Below are positions 17,349 through 25,485 of a stretch of DNA of 64,000 nt, piece after piece. The notes under the pieces were generated by a model, which worked only from the letters and a program-made list of their open reading frames with translations, was not told the DNA's origin and did no database searches. The translations under genes and the position numbers were made by a program. Source of the stretch: an uncultured Bacteroidales bacterium (GTDB lineage: Bacteria; Bacteroidota; Bacteroidia; Bacteroidales; Bacteroidaceae); the NCBI GenBank assembly GCA_945787885.1, contig CALZJF010000003.1, positions 1 to 64,000 of the forward strand. The letters run 5' to 3'. Numbering within the stretch: the first letter of the stretch is position 1; the number at the start of each line of letters is the position of its first letter.

Positions 17349-17834
17349 GGGTTTGTGTAGCAAAATGTGTTTACTCTTTGTGCTTTTTTACACATTTTAC
17401 GCTGTTATGGTGCTATTCCGCAAATCAATGTTGGCAAAACGAATGACAACTTCCTGCTGTAGTGTGTTGCTTGTGTGGTGCGATGGCGTGAAGCATAACG
17501 GTGACACTCCAGCAGGAGTCAGGCAAAACCATAGCTATGTTGCCCGTACGCTATTATACGCCATTCAGACACCACTTTCCGTGCAGAAAAGAAGCTGGCA
17601 CGGAGTTGAGAATGCGATGATTGCGGACGGAGGAATCGCGTCGGATTTGCTCGGAAGACATGAGAATCGGGGGAACATTCACAGGCAATTTCATAGAGCA
17701 CGAAGGGCGTTTCTGCAGGAAAGTGCGGAGAGTTTCCCCCATGTTTGACTTCAAAATTGGCATTTGCCATGGCTTTCACGATTCTCAGGATGGGGGTTTC
17801 AAATTTTCAACGGTGCATTTGCGCTCTGAGTCAT
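17349..17834. other. Intergenic stretch without supported gene
   Basis: No feature could be supported here. A plus-strand open frame (17353-17748) encodes a Cys/Arg/His-rich product without domain, plausible start context or neighbouring partner. No hairpin of note was seen. Confidence 0.5.
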
Positions 17835-17844
17835 CACTTTGAAG

Positions 17845-17920
17845 GGGAAAAGTGATGACTTTTGGAGGCGAAAATGATTATTTTGAGGGGCGAAAATGAT
17901 TACTTGGGCGGCAGAGACTC
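17845..17920 (+). repeat. 22-bp phased repeat array, locus 2
   Basis: GCGAAAATG units start at 17868 and 17890, exactly 22 bp apart, preceded by GGGAAAAGTGATGAC and followed by GGCGGCAGAGACTCTG, the degenerate GAAGCTC flank seen at other loci. It lies upstream of the AraC-type gene. Confidence 0.65.
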
Positions 17921-18027
17921 TGCAGAAACATGCGCGAGGCTCGGGGGAGGGGCTGTCGGTGCGATGGTCGTAAACGTTGAGGCTCAGCAGAAGCGTGCGC
18001 GAGGCTCGGGGCAGGGGCAGCTCGGCA
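17916..18027 (+). repeat. Direct repeat pair, 65-bp offset
   Basis: Two copies of a GC-rich block sharing TGCGCGAGGCTCGGGG (17931 and 17996) with related flanks (CTGCAGAAACA / CAGCAGAAGCG). It directly continues the 22-bp array and may be a diverged extension of it. No coding potential seen. Confidence 0.5.
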
Positions 18028-18198
18028 TCACGTTCGCCGCCGCAGAAATCAGGGCGGACGGAAGTTTCGGTGAGGTTTTCTTTTGCAGGTTCAGAAATGA
18101 TTCGTACTTTTGCTGCGCCGTAGGGGGAGGAGGGTGTATGCGTTTTATGCCCTCCTCTTCTTTTTCAGCAAAAATTCCCTCCATTACTTCGAAAATCT

Positions 18199-19317
18199 AT
18201 GATGCCCTCCACACTGTTTCTTCTGCAATTCGGCTGCCTGACGTTCTCCCTCGTCATGGCCCTCACGCTCATCCTGTCGAAATTTCACGTGGCGAGATGC
18301 TATAAGCGCTATGAGCGTTCGCGCTGGATGCTCACCTCCGCCATGGGACTGCTGTGCGCGCATTTCCTGCTACAGATGTTGTTCGACATTCGCGGCAGGG
18401 GCGAGGATGTGGGAGCTATGGTGAATATCCTGTTCTATACGCCCGTGACGTTCCTCATCTCCTATGCGGTGCTCAATCTGGAGTGTCGGCGGGCCATGCT
18501 GCGGCGGCATCTGCGTGTGGGGCTCGCAGGCTATGCGCTCATTTTGGGCATCTGCATAGCGAGCGTCATGGTGCGCCATAGTCTGCACATTGGCATAGCC
18601 CTCTACGCTGCCGATGCCCTCTTCCTGGCCTGTATGCTCTACTTCATCTTTATCCCTACGCGCGAAATCCGGAAGACATACGGTGTGGTGGAGGGGAACA
18701 CGGGCGGCGACATGCGCTCCTATCTGTTGTATGTGAAGACGGGATTTTCGCTCCTCTGCCTCTCTGCCGTCATCGTGCCCTTCTCGATAGTCTCCACCGC
18801 CGCGCTCTATCCCACGGCTCCGCTGATATTCGGATTGCTCTTGGCGTTTGTGGTCAATTTCGTCGCGTTGGGCTATCAGGCTCCCATGCTGCAGACCATC
18901 CAGGAGAACTATGAGGAGGGCGGGGCGGAAATGGCGGTGGCTGCGAAGCCCACCAAGAGGGAGGGCCTCCCTGCCCCCCGTGTGGCGCACATCAGGCAGC
19001 TGCTTGAGGGGTGGGTGGCTGCGAGCGGATTCTCGGAGACGGAGTTGTCGCTCTCCGCGTTGTCGCTGTCGTTGGGCGTCAGCAGGCGCGAGCTCAGCGC
19101 ATATTTCGAGGGCAGCGAGGGGGCTACCTTCCGCGTGTGGCTCTCGAACGTGAGGCTTTCGGCAGCGAAACGCCTGATGCTCGAGCATCCGGAATATAGC
19201 AACGACGCCATTTCAGCGGCCTGCGGCTTCGCCTCTCGGGCGCAGCTCTACAATATCTTTCGCGACAGGGAGGGCATGACGCCGAAGGAGTATCTGCAGA
19301 GGCAGCTGCAGGGGTAG
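18199..19317 (+). CDS. Membrane-anchored AraC-family regulator
   Basis: 372 residues. The N-terminal 230 residues contain about seven hydrophobic segments, a sensor-like membrane domain. The C-terminal 100 residues form an AraC-type double helix-turn-helix: LSLSALSLSLGVSRRELSAYF and the second motif YSNDAISAACGFASRAQLYNIFRDREGMTPKEYL. It probably senses a membrane or periplasmic cue and controls nearby genes, the two lipoprotein genes downstream being obvious candidates (inference). Start is one of two adjacent ATGs. A strong terminator follows, so it is transcribed separately from the lipoprotein genes. Confidence 0.88.
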   Translation: MMPSTLFLLQFGCLTFSLVMALTLILSKFHVARCYKRYERSRWMLTSAMGLLCAHFLLQMLFDIRGRGEDVGAMVNILFYTPVTFLISYAVLNLECRRAMLRRHLRVGLAGYALILGICIASVMVRHSLHIGIALYAADALFLACMLYFIFIPTREIRKTYGVVEGNTGGDMRSYLLYVKTGFSLLCLSAVIVPFSIVSTAALYPTAPLIFGLLLAFVVNFVALGYQAPMLQTIQENYEEGGAEMAVAAKPTKREGLPAPRVAHIRQLLEGWVAASGFSETELSLSALSLSLGVSRRELSAYFEGSEGATFRVWLSNVRLSAAKRLMLEHPEYSNDAISAACGFASRAQLYNIFRDREGMTPKEYLQRQLQG

Positions 19318-19411
19318 CAGCAGCAGTGTGGGTTGCCCGTCCGTGCTCTGACATCCTCCCTCCCTCCTCCTCCGAAAACGATGAATGGAGGGGGAAATGA
19401 ATCGGAAAAGT

Positions 19412-19463
19412 GTCTAATTCCTCTCAAATGTATGTCTGTTTGAGGGGAATTAGACTTTTTTTT
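19412..19463 (+). terminator. Intrinsic terminator after the AraC-type gene
   Basis: Stem GTCTAATTCCTCTCAAA / TTTGAGGGGAATTAGAC with one wobble, a 10-nt loop, followed by nine T. Strong rho-independent terminator. Confidence 0.9.
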
Positions 19464-19499
19464 GCTCCAGACGTGGATAGAGATTGCTGTTTCTGCCCG

Positions 19500-19507
19500 T
19501 ATCTTTG
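19500..19507 (+). promoter_or_regulatory. Candidate promoter -7 element for lipoprotein gene
   Basis: TATCTTTG fits TAnnTTTG, with a leader of about 95 nt to the ATG at 19611. No -33 TTTG at standard spacing. Confidence 0.4.
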
Positions 19508-19610
19508 CACCGCGGAACGAACACTGCGATGGGGCACGTGATGAGGGAGACGCTGGCCCCTGCGCAGATATTTATACATTTACGTGAAAAACTATCTAAA
19601 GCAAAAACAG

Positions 19611-20882
19611 ATGAATATCAGAAAAGCATTTTTTTCCCTGTTGTTCGCCATCCCCTTCATCGTGGGATGCAGCGACACCGACGAAAGTACGGCGGTGAAG
19701 AACCCCACGCCCAAGGAGCAGTGGGGGAAAACATTGGTGGGCAGCGATGGCACCATCTTTGCCTACCCCGACCTCTACGTGAACTATTGGGAATACACCT
19801 GGCGCACGCAGGAGGACGGCAACGACCACATTGCTCTCTGCATCAAGGGAGCCTTCCCCTCGGCCCGCTTCTTCAGCCTCAGCCTCTATGATGATGAGAA
19901 GGGCGAGGCCATCGGCGGCCTGGCTGATGGCGAGATTACGCCCGATGCAGGCTCCGTGAACCCCTTTGTGACGGCTTCGGCTGCCACGAACTATTTCACC
20001 GTGTTCATTGCGCCCGCTTCGGCCACGGAAGTGCAGATGGCTCTGCTCTGCTCGGCCAATGTCTGCAAGCTGAAGGCAGGCGTAAAGCAGGCCACCATCG
20101 TCATGCGGGAATATCTCGGAACGGACGAATATGGCGGTGTGGAACTGCCCGAAATCCGCGCCATCGATCTCCGCACGATGCAGGAGGTAGAGGCTCCGCT
20201 GCGCAGGAACTCGAATGTGACGAAATTCCCTGTCAGCTACAGCGAGCTATGGTCAGACCATAATCAGGACATGCCTTTCTTCCTGGCATCGCGGGGAGAC
20301 TATTATCCGAACAGTTCTACCGATTATCTCTTCGCCCGCACCATTCTCCCCGACGATCAGGTGCTGACGTTCAGCTTCCTGCCCGTGCCTATCCCCAAGC
20401 GTGTGGAAGAATATAAGGGCGCTGCTGCCCGATATTGGTCGATGTGCTTCGGCTCTGCGCGCGACACGCATTCCTACTATTCCGTCTATGACGAGCAGGC
20501 GGCTACACCTGATGGCAGGAAATGCAGCTTCGTGGTCTGCATGAAGCAAAACCCCAGGTTGGAGGCCATACGCCAGAAGGTGGAGAAAGAGCGGAGCGAA
20601 GGGAAGAGCGTGCAGCTGATAGAGTGGGACCGCGAGCGAAAGTCGGTGGAGGGCAAAGAGATTGGCAATTGCATCGTCACGCTCTATCGAAACATCCTGC
20701 CCAACAAGGCTTGGGAACACTCCATCTCAAACATGATTCCCACTCCCTATGGCGACCCCGTCAATGCCGCTCAAGCCGCTCCATCCCGCATGATAGCCCA
20801 TAAGGCTCTGGGCGACTATGGCCCCTACGGCATGAAATATCCGAACGAACAGTTCCTCAGCGATGAGGTGAGATTCCCCTGA
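19611..20882 (+). CDS. Lipoprotein of unknown function
   Basis: 423 residues. The signal peptide MNIRKAFFSLLFAIPFIVGC has a lipobox at IVGC. The segment DLYVNYWEYTW...ARFFSLSLYDDEKGEAIGGLADGEITPDAGSVNPF recalls DUF1254/DUF1214-type domains, which share a pattern of aromatic strand, Tyr-Asp and PDxGSxNPF; this similarity is from memory and weak. The rest is beta-rich. The start is ATG 19611 rather than GTG 19584 because only the former begins a clean signal peptide. It is followed by a family A element and a second lipoprotein gene on the same strand. Confidence 0.75.
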   Translation: MNIRKAFFSLLFAIPFIVGCSDTDESTAVKNPTPKEQWGKTLVGSDGTIFAYPDLYVNYWEYTWRTQEDGNDHIALCIKGAFPSARFFSLSLYDDEKGEAIGGLADGEITPDAGSVNPFVTASAATNYFTVFIAPASATEVQMALLCSANVCKLKAGVKQATIVMREYLGTDEYGGVELPEIRAIDLRTMQEVEAPLRRNSNVTKFPVSYSELWSDHNQDMPFFLASRGDYYPNSSTDYLFARTILPDDQVLTFSFLPVPIPKRVEEYKGAAARYWSMCFGSARDTHSYYSVYDEQAATPDGRKCSFVVCMKQNPRLEAIRQKVEKERSEGKSVQLIEWDRERKSVEGKEIGNCIVTLYRNILPNKAWEHSISNMIPTPYGDPVNAAQAAPSRMIAHKALGDYGPYGMKYPNEQFLSDEVRFP

Positions 20883-21061
20883 AATCGGACGGGGGGGTGT
20901 GCAAATTCTCTTTTCCGGGACAAGGTCCGAAGTGCGCCGGCCTAACGCAAACCGCGCATGGCCATGCCGCACAGCCACATCCCCCTCCGCCTCCCCCATC
21001 CTTATCTTTCTCCCCTATCCTTATCTACACACATACACAGAATTTTCCCCCTCACAGAATT
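20883..21061. other. Intergenic stretch, nothing recognised
   Basis: Pyrimidine-rich tail after the lipoprotein gene (ACACACATACACAG, CCCCCTC runs). No hairpin, promoter match or open frame worth reporting before the family A element. Confidence 0.4.
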
Positions 21062-21065
21062 TATA

Positions 21066-21254
21066 GGTAGGTTCTATAAATTAGCTTGCGATGTATTTGC
21101 GACTATCGTGCCGTAGGTTTTTGTTTTTCACGAGGGAGCGTAGCGGGCTACGTGACCGAATGAAAGACAAAGGGATATGGTGCGAGAGGCGTGAAGACAT
21201 CCAAGTAAAACCGAAACACGGCCTTACATTGAAAACTAATTTATTGAACCTACC
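21066..21254 (+). mobile_element. Family A hairpin element, copy 4
   Basis: 189 bp, ends GGTAGGTTCTATAAATTAG and TATTGAACCTACC-type, flanked by a perfect TATA duplication (21062-21065, 21255-21258). The downstream lipoprotein frame is open back through this element, but those residues are element-encoded and not a signal peptide. Confidence 0.85.
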
Positions 21255-21297
21255 TATAATAACCAGTCTTATAACCTCCAAATCATTCAGAAACACC

Positions 21298-22938
21298 ATG
21301 AAACCACTCTTCAAAATACTCTGCGCCATGGCAGTGCTGCCCATAGCCAGCTGTTCGGACGATGAAACATCGAAAGGTTGCGGCGAAGGCAATGGGCAGA
21401 CGTCGCTCTGCGATGCCCGCGGGCCGAAGCGCAACCCCTTCCTCGCCTCCGACCTTTATAGCATCACCCACTTCAACTCCGCACAGACGGACGCTTTCCC
21501 CTATGCCGTGGCAGACGGCACGTTCAGAGTCAGCCCCGAAGATCAGGAGGGTGGATGGAGCGGCCCCGTGAATCTTATGACGCTCGCAGCAGCCGTAGAT
21601 GGCTATATGTGGGGCATGAGTAGCGACCGTGTGTCGTACTATAAGACCAAGGATGGCGGCTTCACGAAGCTGGGCGAGGCGGGATTGCCAGGTTCCACGG
21701 TCAAGACGAAGGAGCAACTGCAGATTCTCTCGGGAAAATATGACAGCGTCGCCGATCTCTATAATGCCATCGTGCCTTTCCTGGGGAAAAACCCCATGTA
21801 TGCCATTTCGAGCGGCAACTATGTGTTGTGCGACAAGGACAACTATGCCTATACCAACGTCGGGACCACCATTGCCCGCTATAAACTCTCTGATGCCGCA
21901 CATCCGGAGAAGGGCATCGAGCTCGACCGCCAACTCGACATCAAGACGCATGTGGAGGGAGCTACACTGCTCGTGGGGGTGGTGATGACGTATGATGGAC
22001 ATCTCGTCGTGGCATACAATCGTGGCATCGTCATTGTTGACAGAGGTCTGTCGAAGGTGGTGGGCAGCTATGCCCTTCCCCCCGACCAAATCCTGACCAA
22101 CTCCATTGCCGTCGATGAGGCGGGCGGCATTTATCTGGCGAGCAACAACCGCACGGAGAACGGGCAGGGCCTGATGCAGAAGATAGTGTGGAAGGACGGA
22201 CGGCTGACCACTGATGCTGCCGATGGTGCTTGGCAGTCTCCATACGACGGCGGACCCAATCCGCCCTCCATCAAGATGGGCTATGGCACGGGCTCTACCC
22301 CTACGCTCATGGGCTTCGGCGAGGACGAAGATAAGCTCGTGGTCATCACCGATGGTGGGAAACGCATGAAGATCGTAGCCTTCTGGCGCGATGCCATCCC
22401 TGCTGACGCCAGGGAGACCGTGGCGGGCAATCCCCGCATTGCCGATGTTCGTGAGCTGACCTGCGGACTGCCCGCTTCCACGGAGTGGATACAGTCAGAG
22501 CAGTCGGTGGTGTGTGCTGGCTATGGTGCCTTTGTGGTAAACAATATCCTCAGCGGCGGCAGCACCACGGGCGACAAGGTCGTGGATGTGCTCGCCATCG
22601 GGCCGCTCATTGAGACCCCGCGGGGCGCGGAACGCCTGGAATGGGATACGAAGGAGAACCGCTGGCAGACGGTGTGGACGCGGGGCGATGTCAGTTCGCC
22701 CAGCATGATTCCTGCCGTGAGCACGCGCTCGGAGATGGTGTTCGTCAATGGCTATAGCAAGGCCGACGGATGGGAGGTGACGGGCCTCGACTGGCATACG
22801 GGCGCCACACGCCATCGCGTAATCTTCGGAGATACGAGCCGAGGCAATGGCACGTATGCCATTATCCAATATCTCGAAAATGGCGACTTGCTCTTCAACT
22901 CCGTAAGCGGGCCGTACCGCGTGAAGCTCAAGCGCTAA
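21298..22938 (+). CDS. Lipoprotein, probable beta-propeller
   Basis: 546 residues. Signal peptide MKPLFKILCAMAVLPIASC with a lipobox at IASC. The body contains recurring propeller-like strand pairs (LVGVVMTYDGHLVVAYNRGIVIVDRGLSKVVGSY, SIAVDEAGGIYLASNN, PSMIPAVSTRSEMVFVNGY), suggesting an NHL- or SMP-like propeller without obvious catalytic residues. The start is ATG 21298; the longer open frame is translated family A sequence. It probably pairs with the lipoprotein at 19611 and the regulator at 18199. Function unknown. Confidence 0.75.
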   Translation: MKPLFKILCAMAVLPIASCSDDETSKGCGEGNGQTSLCDARGPKRNPFLASDLYSITHFNSAQTDAFPYAVADGTFRVSPEDQEGGWSGPVNLMTLAAAVDGYMWGMSSDRVSYYKTKDGGFTKLGEAGLPGSTVKTKEQLQILSGKYDSVADLYNAIVPFLGKNPMYAISSGNYVLCDKDNYAYTNVGTTIARYKLSDAAHPEKGIELDRQLDIKTHVEGATLLVGVVMTYDGHLVVAYNRGIVIVDRGLSKVVGSYALPPDQILTNSIAVDEAGGIYLASNNRTENGQGLMQKIVWKDGRLTTDAADGAWQSPYDGGPNPPSIKMGYGTGSTPTLMGFGEDEDKLVVITDGGKRMKIVAFWRDAIPADARETVAGNPRIADVRELTCGLPASTEWIQSEQSVVCAGYGAFVVNNILSGGSTTGDKVVDVLAIGPLIETPRGAERLEWDTKENRWQTVWTRGDVSSPSMIPAVSTRSEMVFVNGYSKADGWEVTGLDWHTGATRHRVIFGDTSRGNGTYAIIQYLENGDLLFNSVSGPYRVKLKR

Positions 22939-22991
22939 GCGGAGGCATGATAATCTTAGGGATGCTGATGCAGGTGTAGCCTGTAATATAA

Positions 22992-23029
22992 GGGAGGGGC
23001 AGGAGTGAAACGACACTCCTGCCCCTCCC
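22992..23029. terminator. Terminator-like hairpin between convergent genes
   Basis: Perfect 16-bp GC-rich stem GGGAGGGGCAGGAGTG / CACTCCTGCCCCTCCC with loop AAACGA, between the propeller lipoprotein and the fructokinase gene, which converge. T-tracts on both sides are poor, but stem strength and position support a shared terminator. Confidence 0.7.
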
Positions 23030-23125
23030 GACTGTTATTGCCTGCTGGAAGCGTGCCGCAGGGCGATGCTTCCCAGCTTGTATGCGTGGTTAAGTATAGC
23101 CCCTGCAAAAAAAGGAGAGAGAGGG

Positions 23126-24013
23126 CTACATGGAAAGATTTTTCAGACGTTCGGGGAGCGCAGGCATGGCTCCGTTCTGCGTGCAGACGTAGGCGCTGAC
23201 CTCTACGGCGCGGCGGTGGGCCTCCGCGACGGGCAACCCCTTGAGCAGGGAAGCAATGAAGGAGCCCGTGAAGCTGTCGCCGGCTCCTACGGTGTCGGCC
23301 ACTGCCACCTTCGGCGTTTCGACGAACGAGATGCGGCCGCGATGGAAGACGTAGCTGCCATTGGCACCACAGGTGAGGATGAGCATCTTGAGGTTGTATT
23401 TCCCCAGGATGAGCCAGCATTTGTTTTCGAGGTCGAGGCCGGGATAGCCATACATCCGGGAGATTTCCACGAGTTCCTCATCGTTGATCTTCAGGATGTC
23501 GCAGCGGCGGAGCGATTCGCAGATGATGTTTTTGGAATAGAAATTCTGCCGGAGGTTGATGTCGAAGATGCGCAGACAGTCTTCGGGGACGGTGTCGAGG
23601 AATCGCTGTACGGTCTGGCGCGAGGCATCGCTGCGCTGCGAGAGGGAGCCGAAGCAGACGGCGCCGCAGCGTTCGGCGAGGGCCTGTATCTGCGGTGTGA
23701 AGGGGATGTTGTCCCAGGCAGAGCCGGCCTTGATGTCGTAGGTGGCCACGCCCTGCTCATCGAGCGCGACATCCACCATTCCTGTGGGGAAATCCACGTG
23801 CGGCATCTCTGTCCGCAGTCCGTTCTTCTCCAGGGCTGCCACGGTTTCTTCAGCCAGGGCATCGTTTCCAACGGCACTGACCACCCAGGCTTCATAGCCA
23901 AACTGGGAGGCATGATAGGCGAAGTTGGCGGGTGCGCCGCCGATTTTACGGCCTTCGGGGAGGCAGTCCCAGAGTGCTTCACCCAGACCTACGATGATGC
24001 GGTTATTTTCCAT
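23126..24013 (-). CDS. PfkB-family sugar kinase (fructokinase)
   Basis: 295 residues. PfkB/ribokinase-type kinase: the sugar-binding start GLGEALWDCLPEGRKIGGAPANFAYH and the anion-hole motif DTVGAGDSFTG with the catalytic Asp near residue 250. GGAPAN in place of ribokinase GGKGAN is typical of fructokinases. As the last gene of the fructan locus it would phosphorylate fructose after import. The start is set at MENNRIIVGLGE; longer frames add low-complexity Thr/His residues. It starts 75 bp after the permease gene. Confidence 0.9.
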   Translation of the reverse strand: MENNRIIVGLGEALWDCLPEGRKIGGAPANFAYHASQFGYEAWVVSAVGNDALAEETVAALEKNGLRTEMPHVDFPTGMVDVALDEQGVATYDIKAGSAWDNIPFTPQIQALAERCGAVCFGSLSQRSDASRQTVQRFLDTVPEDCLRIFDINLRQNFYSKNIICESLRRCDILKINDEELVEISRMYGYPGLDLENKCWLILGKYNLKMLILTCGANGSYVFHRGRISFVETPKVAVADTVGAGDSFTGSFIASLLKGLPVAEAHRRAVEVSAYVCTQNGAMPALPERLKNLSM

Positions 24014-24088
24014 GATGATGTGTGTGCGTGTGTGTGTTGATTGAGTGGTATGCGAAAAAAGGCGGTATGCGGAAATGCCCGATGGCAT

Positions 24089-25264
24089 TCATTTCCTGAT
24101 TCTGCGGATATACGTGAAGAGATAGACGACTCCGACGGCCATGACGCCTACGGCACCGATCTGCCCGACGGCATCGCTGGCAATACCCATGACGATGGGG
24201 AAGAGGGCGCCGCCTGCCAATCCCATAACCATCAGTCCGCTCACCTCGTTGCCGTGGTCGGCATCGCTGCGGAGCGCTTCGGCGAAAATCATGGGGAAGA
24301 TGTTGGAGTTGCCGTAGCCGACGAGGGCGATGGCGATGTAGAGGACGGCCGGCGTCTCGCCCCATGCCATACCGGCCATGGCGAGGAGCATCATGACGAC
24401 GCTGAGGGCGAAGAATGCGCGGCCGCTTACCATGCGGAGCAGGAGGGAGCCCGACAGGCATCCGAGCGTACGGAAGGCGAAATAGAGGGAGGTGGAGAAG
24501 GCAGCCTCGTCGAGGCCGATGCCGAGACGCTCCATGAGGAGTTTGGGTGCCGTGGCATTCGTGCCGACATCGATGCCCACATGGCAGATGATGCCGATGA
24601 AGGAGAGGGCGATGAGGGGACGGCGGAGTAGCCCCACACAGTCGAAGAACCCTGTGGCCTTCTGCTGCGGTGCTGAAGTCTCCTCGTCAATCGGCGTGGA
24701 ACCGAGGAGGAGGAGGGCTGCCAGTCCGACGGCGGCATAGATGGGGAAGAGGATTTTCCAGCCCAGTCCGAAGGTGGGGATTTGCGCGGTGGCTCCCCAT
24801 ACGGCGATGTAGGGGGCGAGGAATGAGGCGATGGCCTTGACGAACTGTCCGAAAGTGAGGGTGGAGGCGAGGTTGCCGCCCTTCACCACCGTTGCCACGA
24901 GCGGATTGAGAGAGGTCTGCATGAGCGCGTTGCCGATGCCGAGCAGGGAGAAGGCGCAGAGCATGAGGGGGAAACTGCCTCCGACGATGGAGAGCAGGAG
25001 CGAGAGCAGCGTGACGGCGATGGAGATGAGCACCGTGCGGCGGCGTCCGATGCGGTTCATGAGCATTCCCGTGGGGACGGCGAACACGAGGAACCAGAAG
25101 AAGACGAGCGAAGGCAGCGTGTTGGCAACGGCATCGCTGAGTGCCAGGTCGGCCTTGATGTAGTTGGAAGCGATTCCCACCAGGTCCACAAAACCCATGG
25201 TGAAGAATGCCAGCATGACGGATATGAGGGAAACTTTGCTGGTGGGCGACATATTGGAAGTCAT
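24089..25264 (-). CDS. MFS sugar permease of the fructan locus
   Basis: 391 residues with about 12 transmembrane segments. The GRRRTV loop after helix 2-3 (MNRIGRRRTVL) is the major facilitator A-motif region. The overall pattern resembles FucP/GlcP-type sugar:proton symporters of Bacteroidetes. Its place between GH32 and fructokinase makes fructose the likely substrate (inference). It is separated from GH32 by a family B element that probably stays within the transcript. Confidence 0.87.
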   Translation of the reverse strand: MTSNMSPTSKVSLISVMLAFFTMGFVDLVGIASNYIKADLALSDAVANTLPSLVFFWFLVFAVPTGMLMNRIGRRRTVLISIAVTLLSLLLSIVGGSFPLMLCAFSLLGIGNALMQTSLNPLVATVVKGGNLASTLTFGQFVKAIASFLAPYIAVWGATAQIPTFGLGWKILFPIYAAVGLAALLLLGSTPIDEETSAPQQKATGFFDCVGLLRRPLIALSFIGIICHVGIDVGTNATAPKLLMERLGIGLDEAAFSTSLYFAFRTLGCLSGSLLLRMVSGRAFFALSVVMMLLAMAGMAWGETPAVLYIAIALVGYGNSNIFPMIFAEALRSDADHGNEVSGLMVMGLAGGALFPIVMGIASDAVGQIGAVGVMAVGVVYLFTYIRRIRK

Positions 25265-25290
25265 AGGAACAACTGAAAAGGAATTAGTTT

Positions 25291-25485
25291 AAGTAGGTAA
25301 TAAAAATTATTTTATAGTAAGTATATAGTAGGAATTATTATGGTTTGTATGTTTGAAGGCTCTCTTTGGCGCATCTTTTAGCCTTGAAAACAGTCACATA
25401 GCAGGCTATGCTCCTTTATTTCAAGACTAAAACCTGCATCCAAATAGAGCATTCAAACATAAAACTAATTTTCATTACCTACTTA
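25291..25485. mobile_element. Family B hairpin element, copy 2
   Basis: 195 bp with ends AAGTAGGTAATAAAAATTAT and CTAATTTTCATTACCTACTTA. Inner arms TTGAAGGCTCTCTTTGG.. and ..AAATAGAGCATTCAAACAT pair imperfectly around GTCACATAGCAGGCTATG. Its right end contains the TAA stop of GH32, so the last codons (Ser-Arg-stop) are element sequence. It lies between two cotranscribed genes. Confidence 0.82.

Noticed and set aside
17353-17748. 131-codon plus-strand open frame upstream of the AraC-type gene
   Set aside because: Cys/His/Arg-rich with no recognisable domain and no ribosome-binding or promoter support; probably chance.
21091-21297. Extended N-terminus of the propeller lipoprotein
   Set aside because: Those 69 codons are family A element sequence; the lipoprotein signal peptide starts at 21298.
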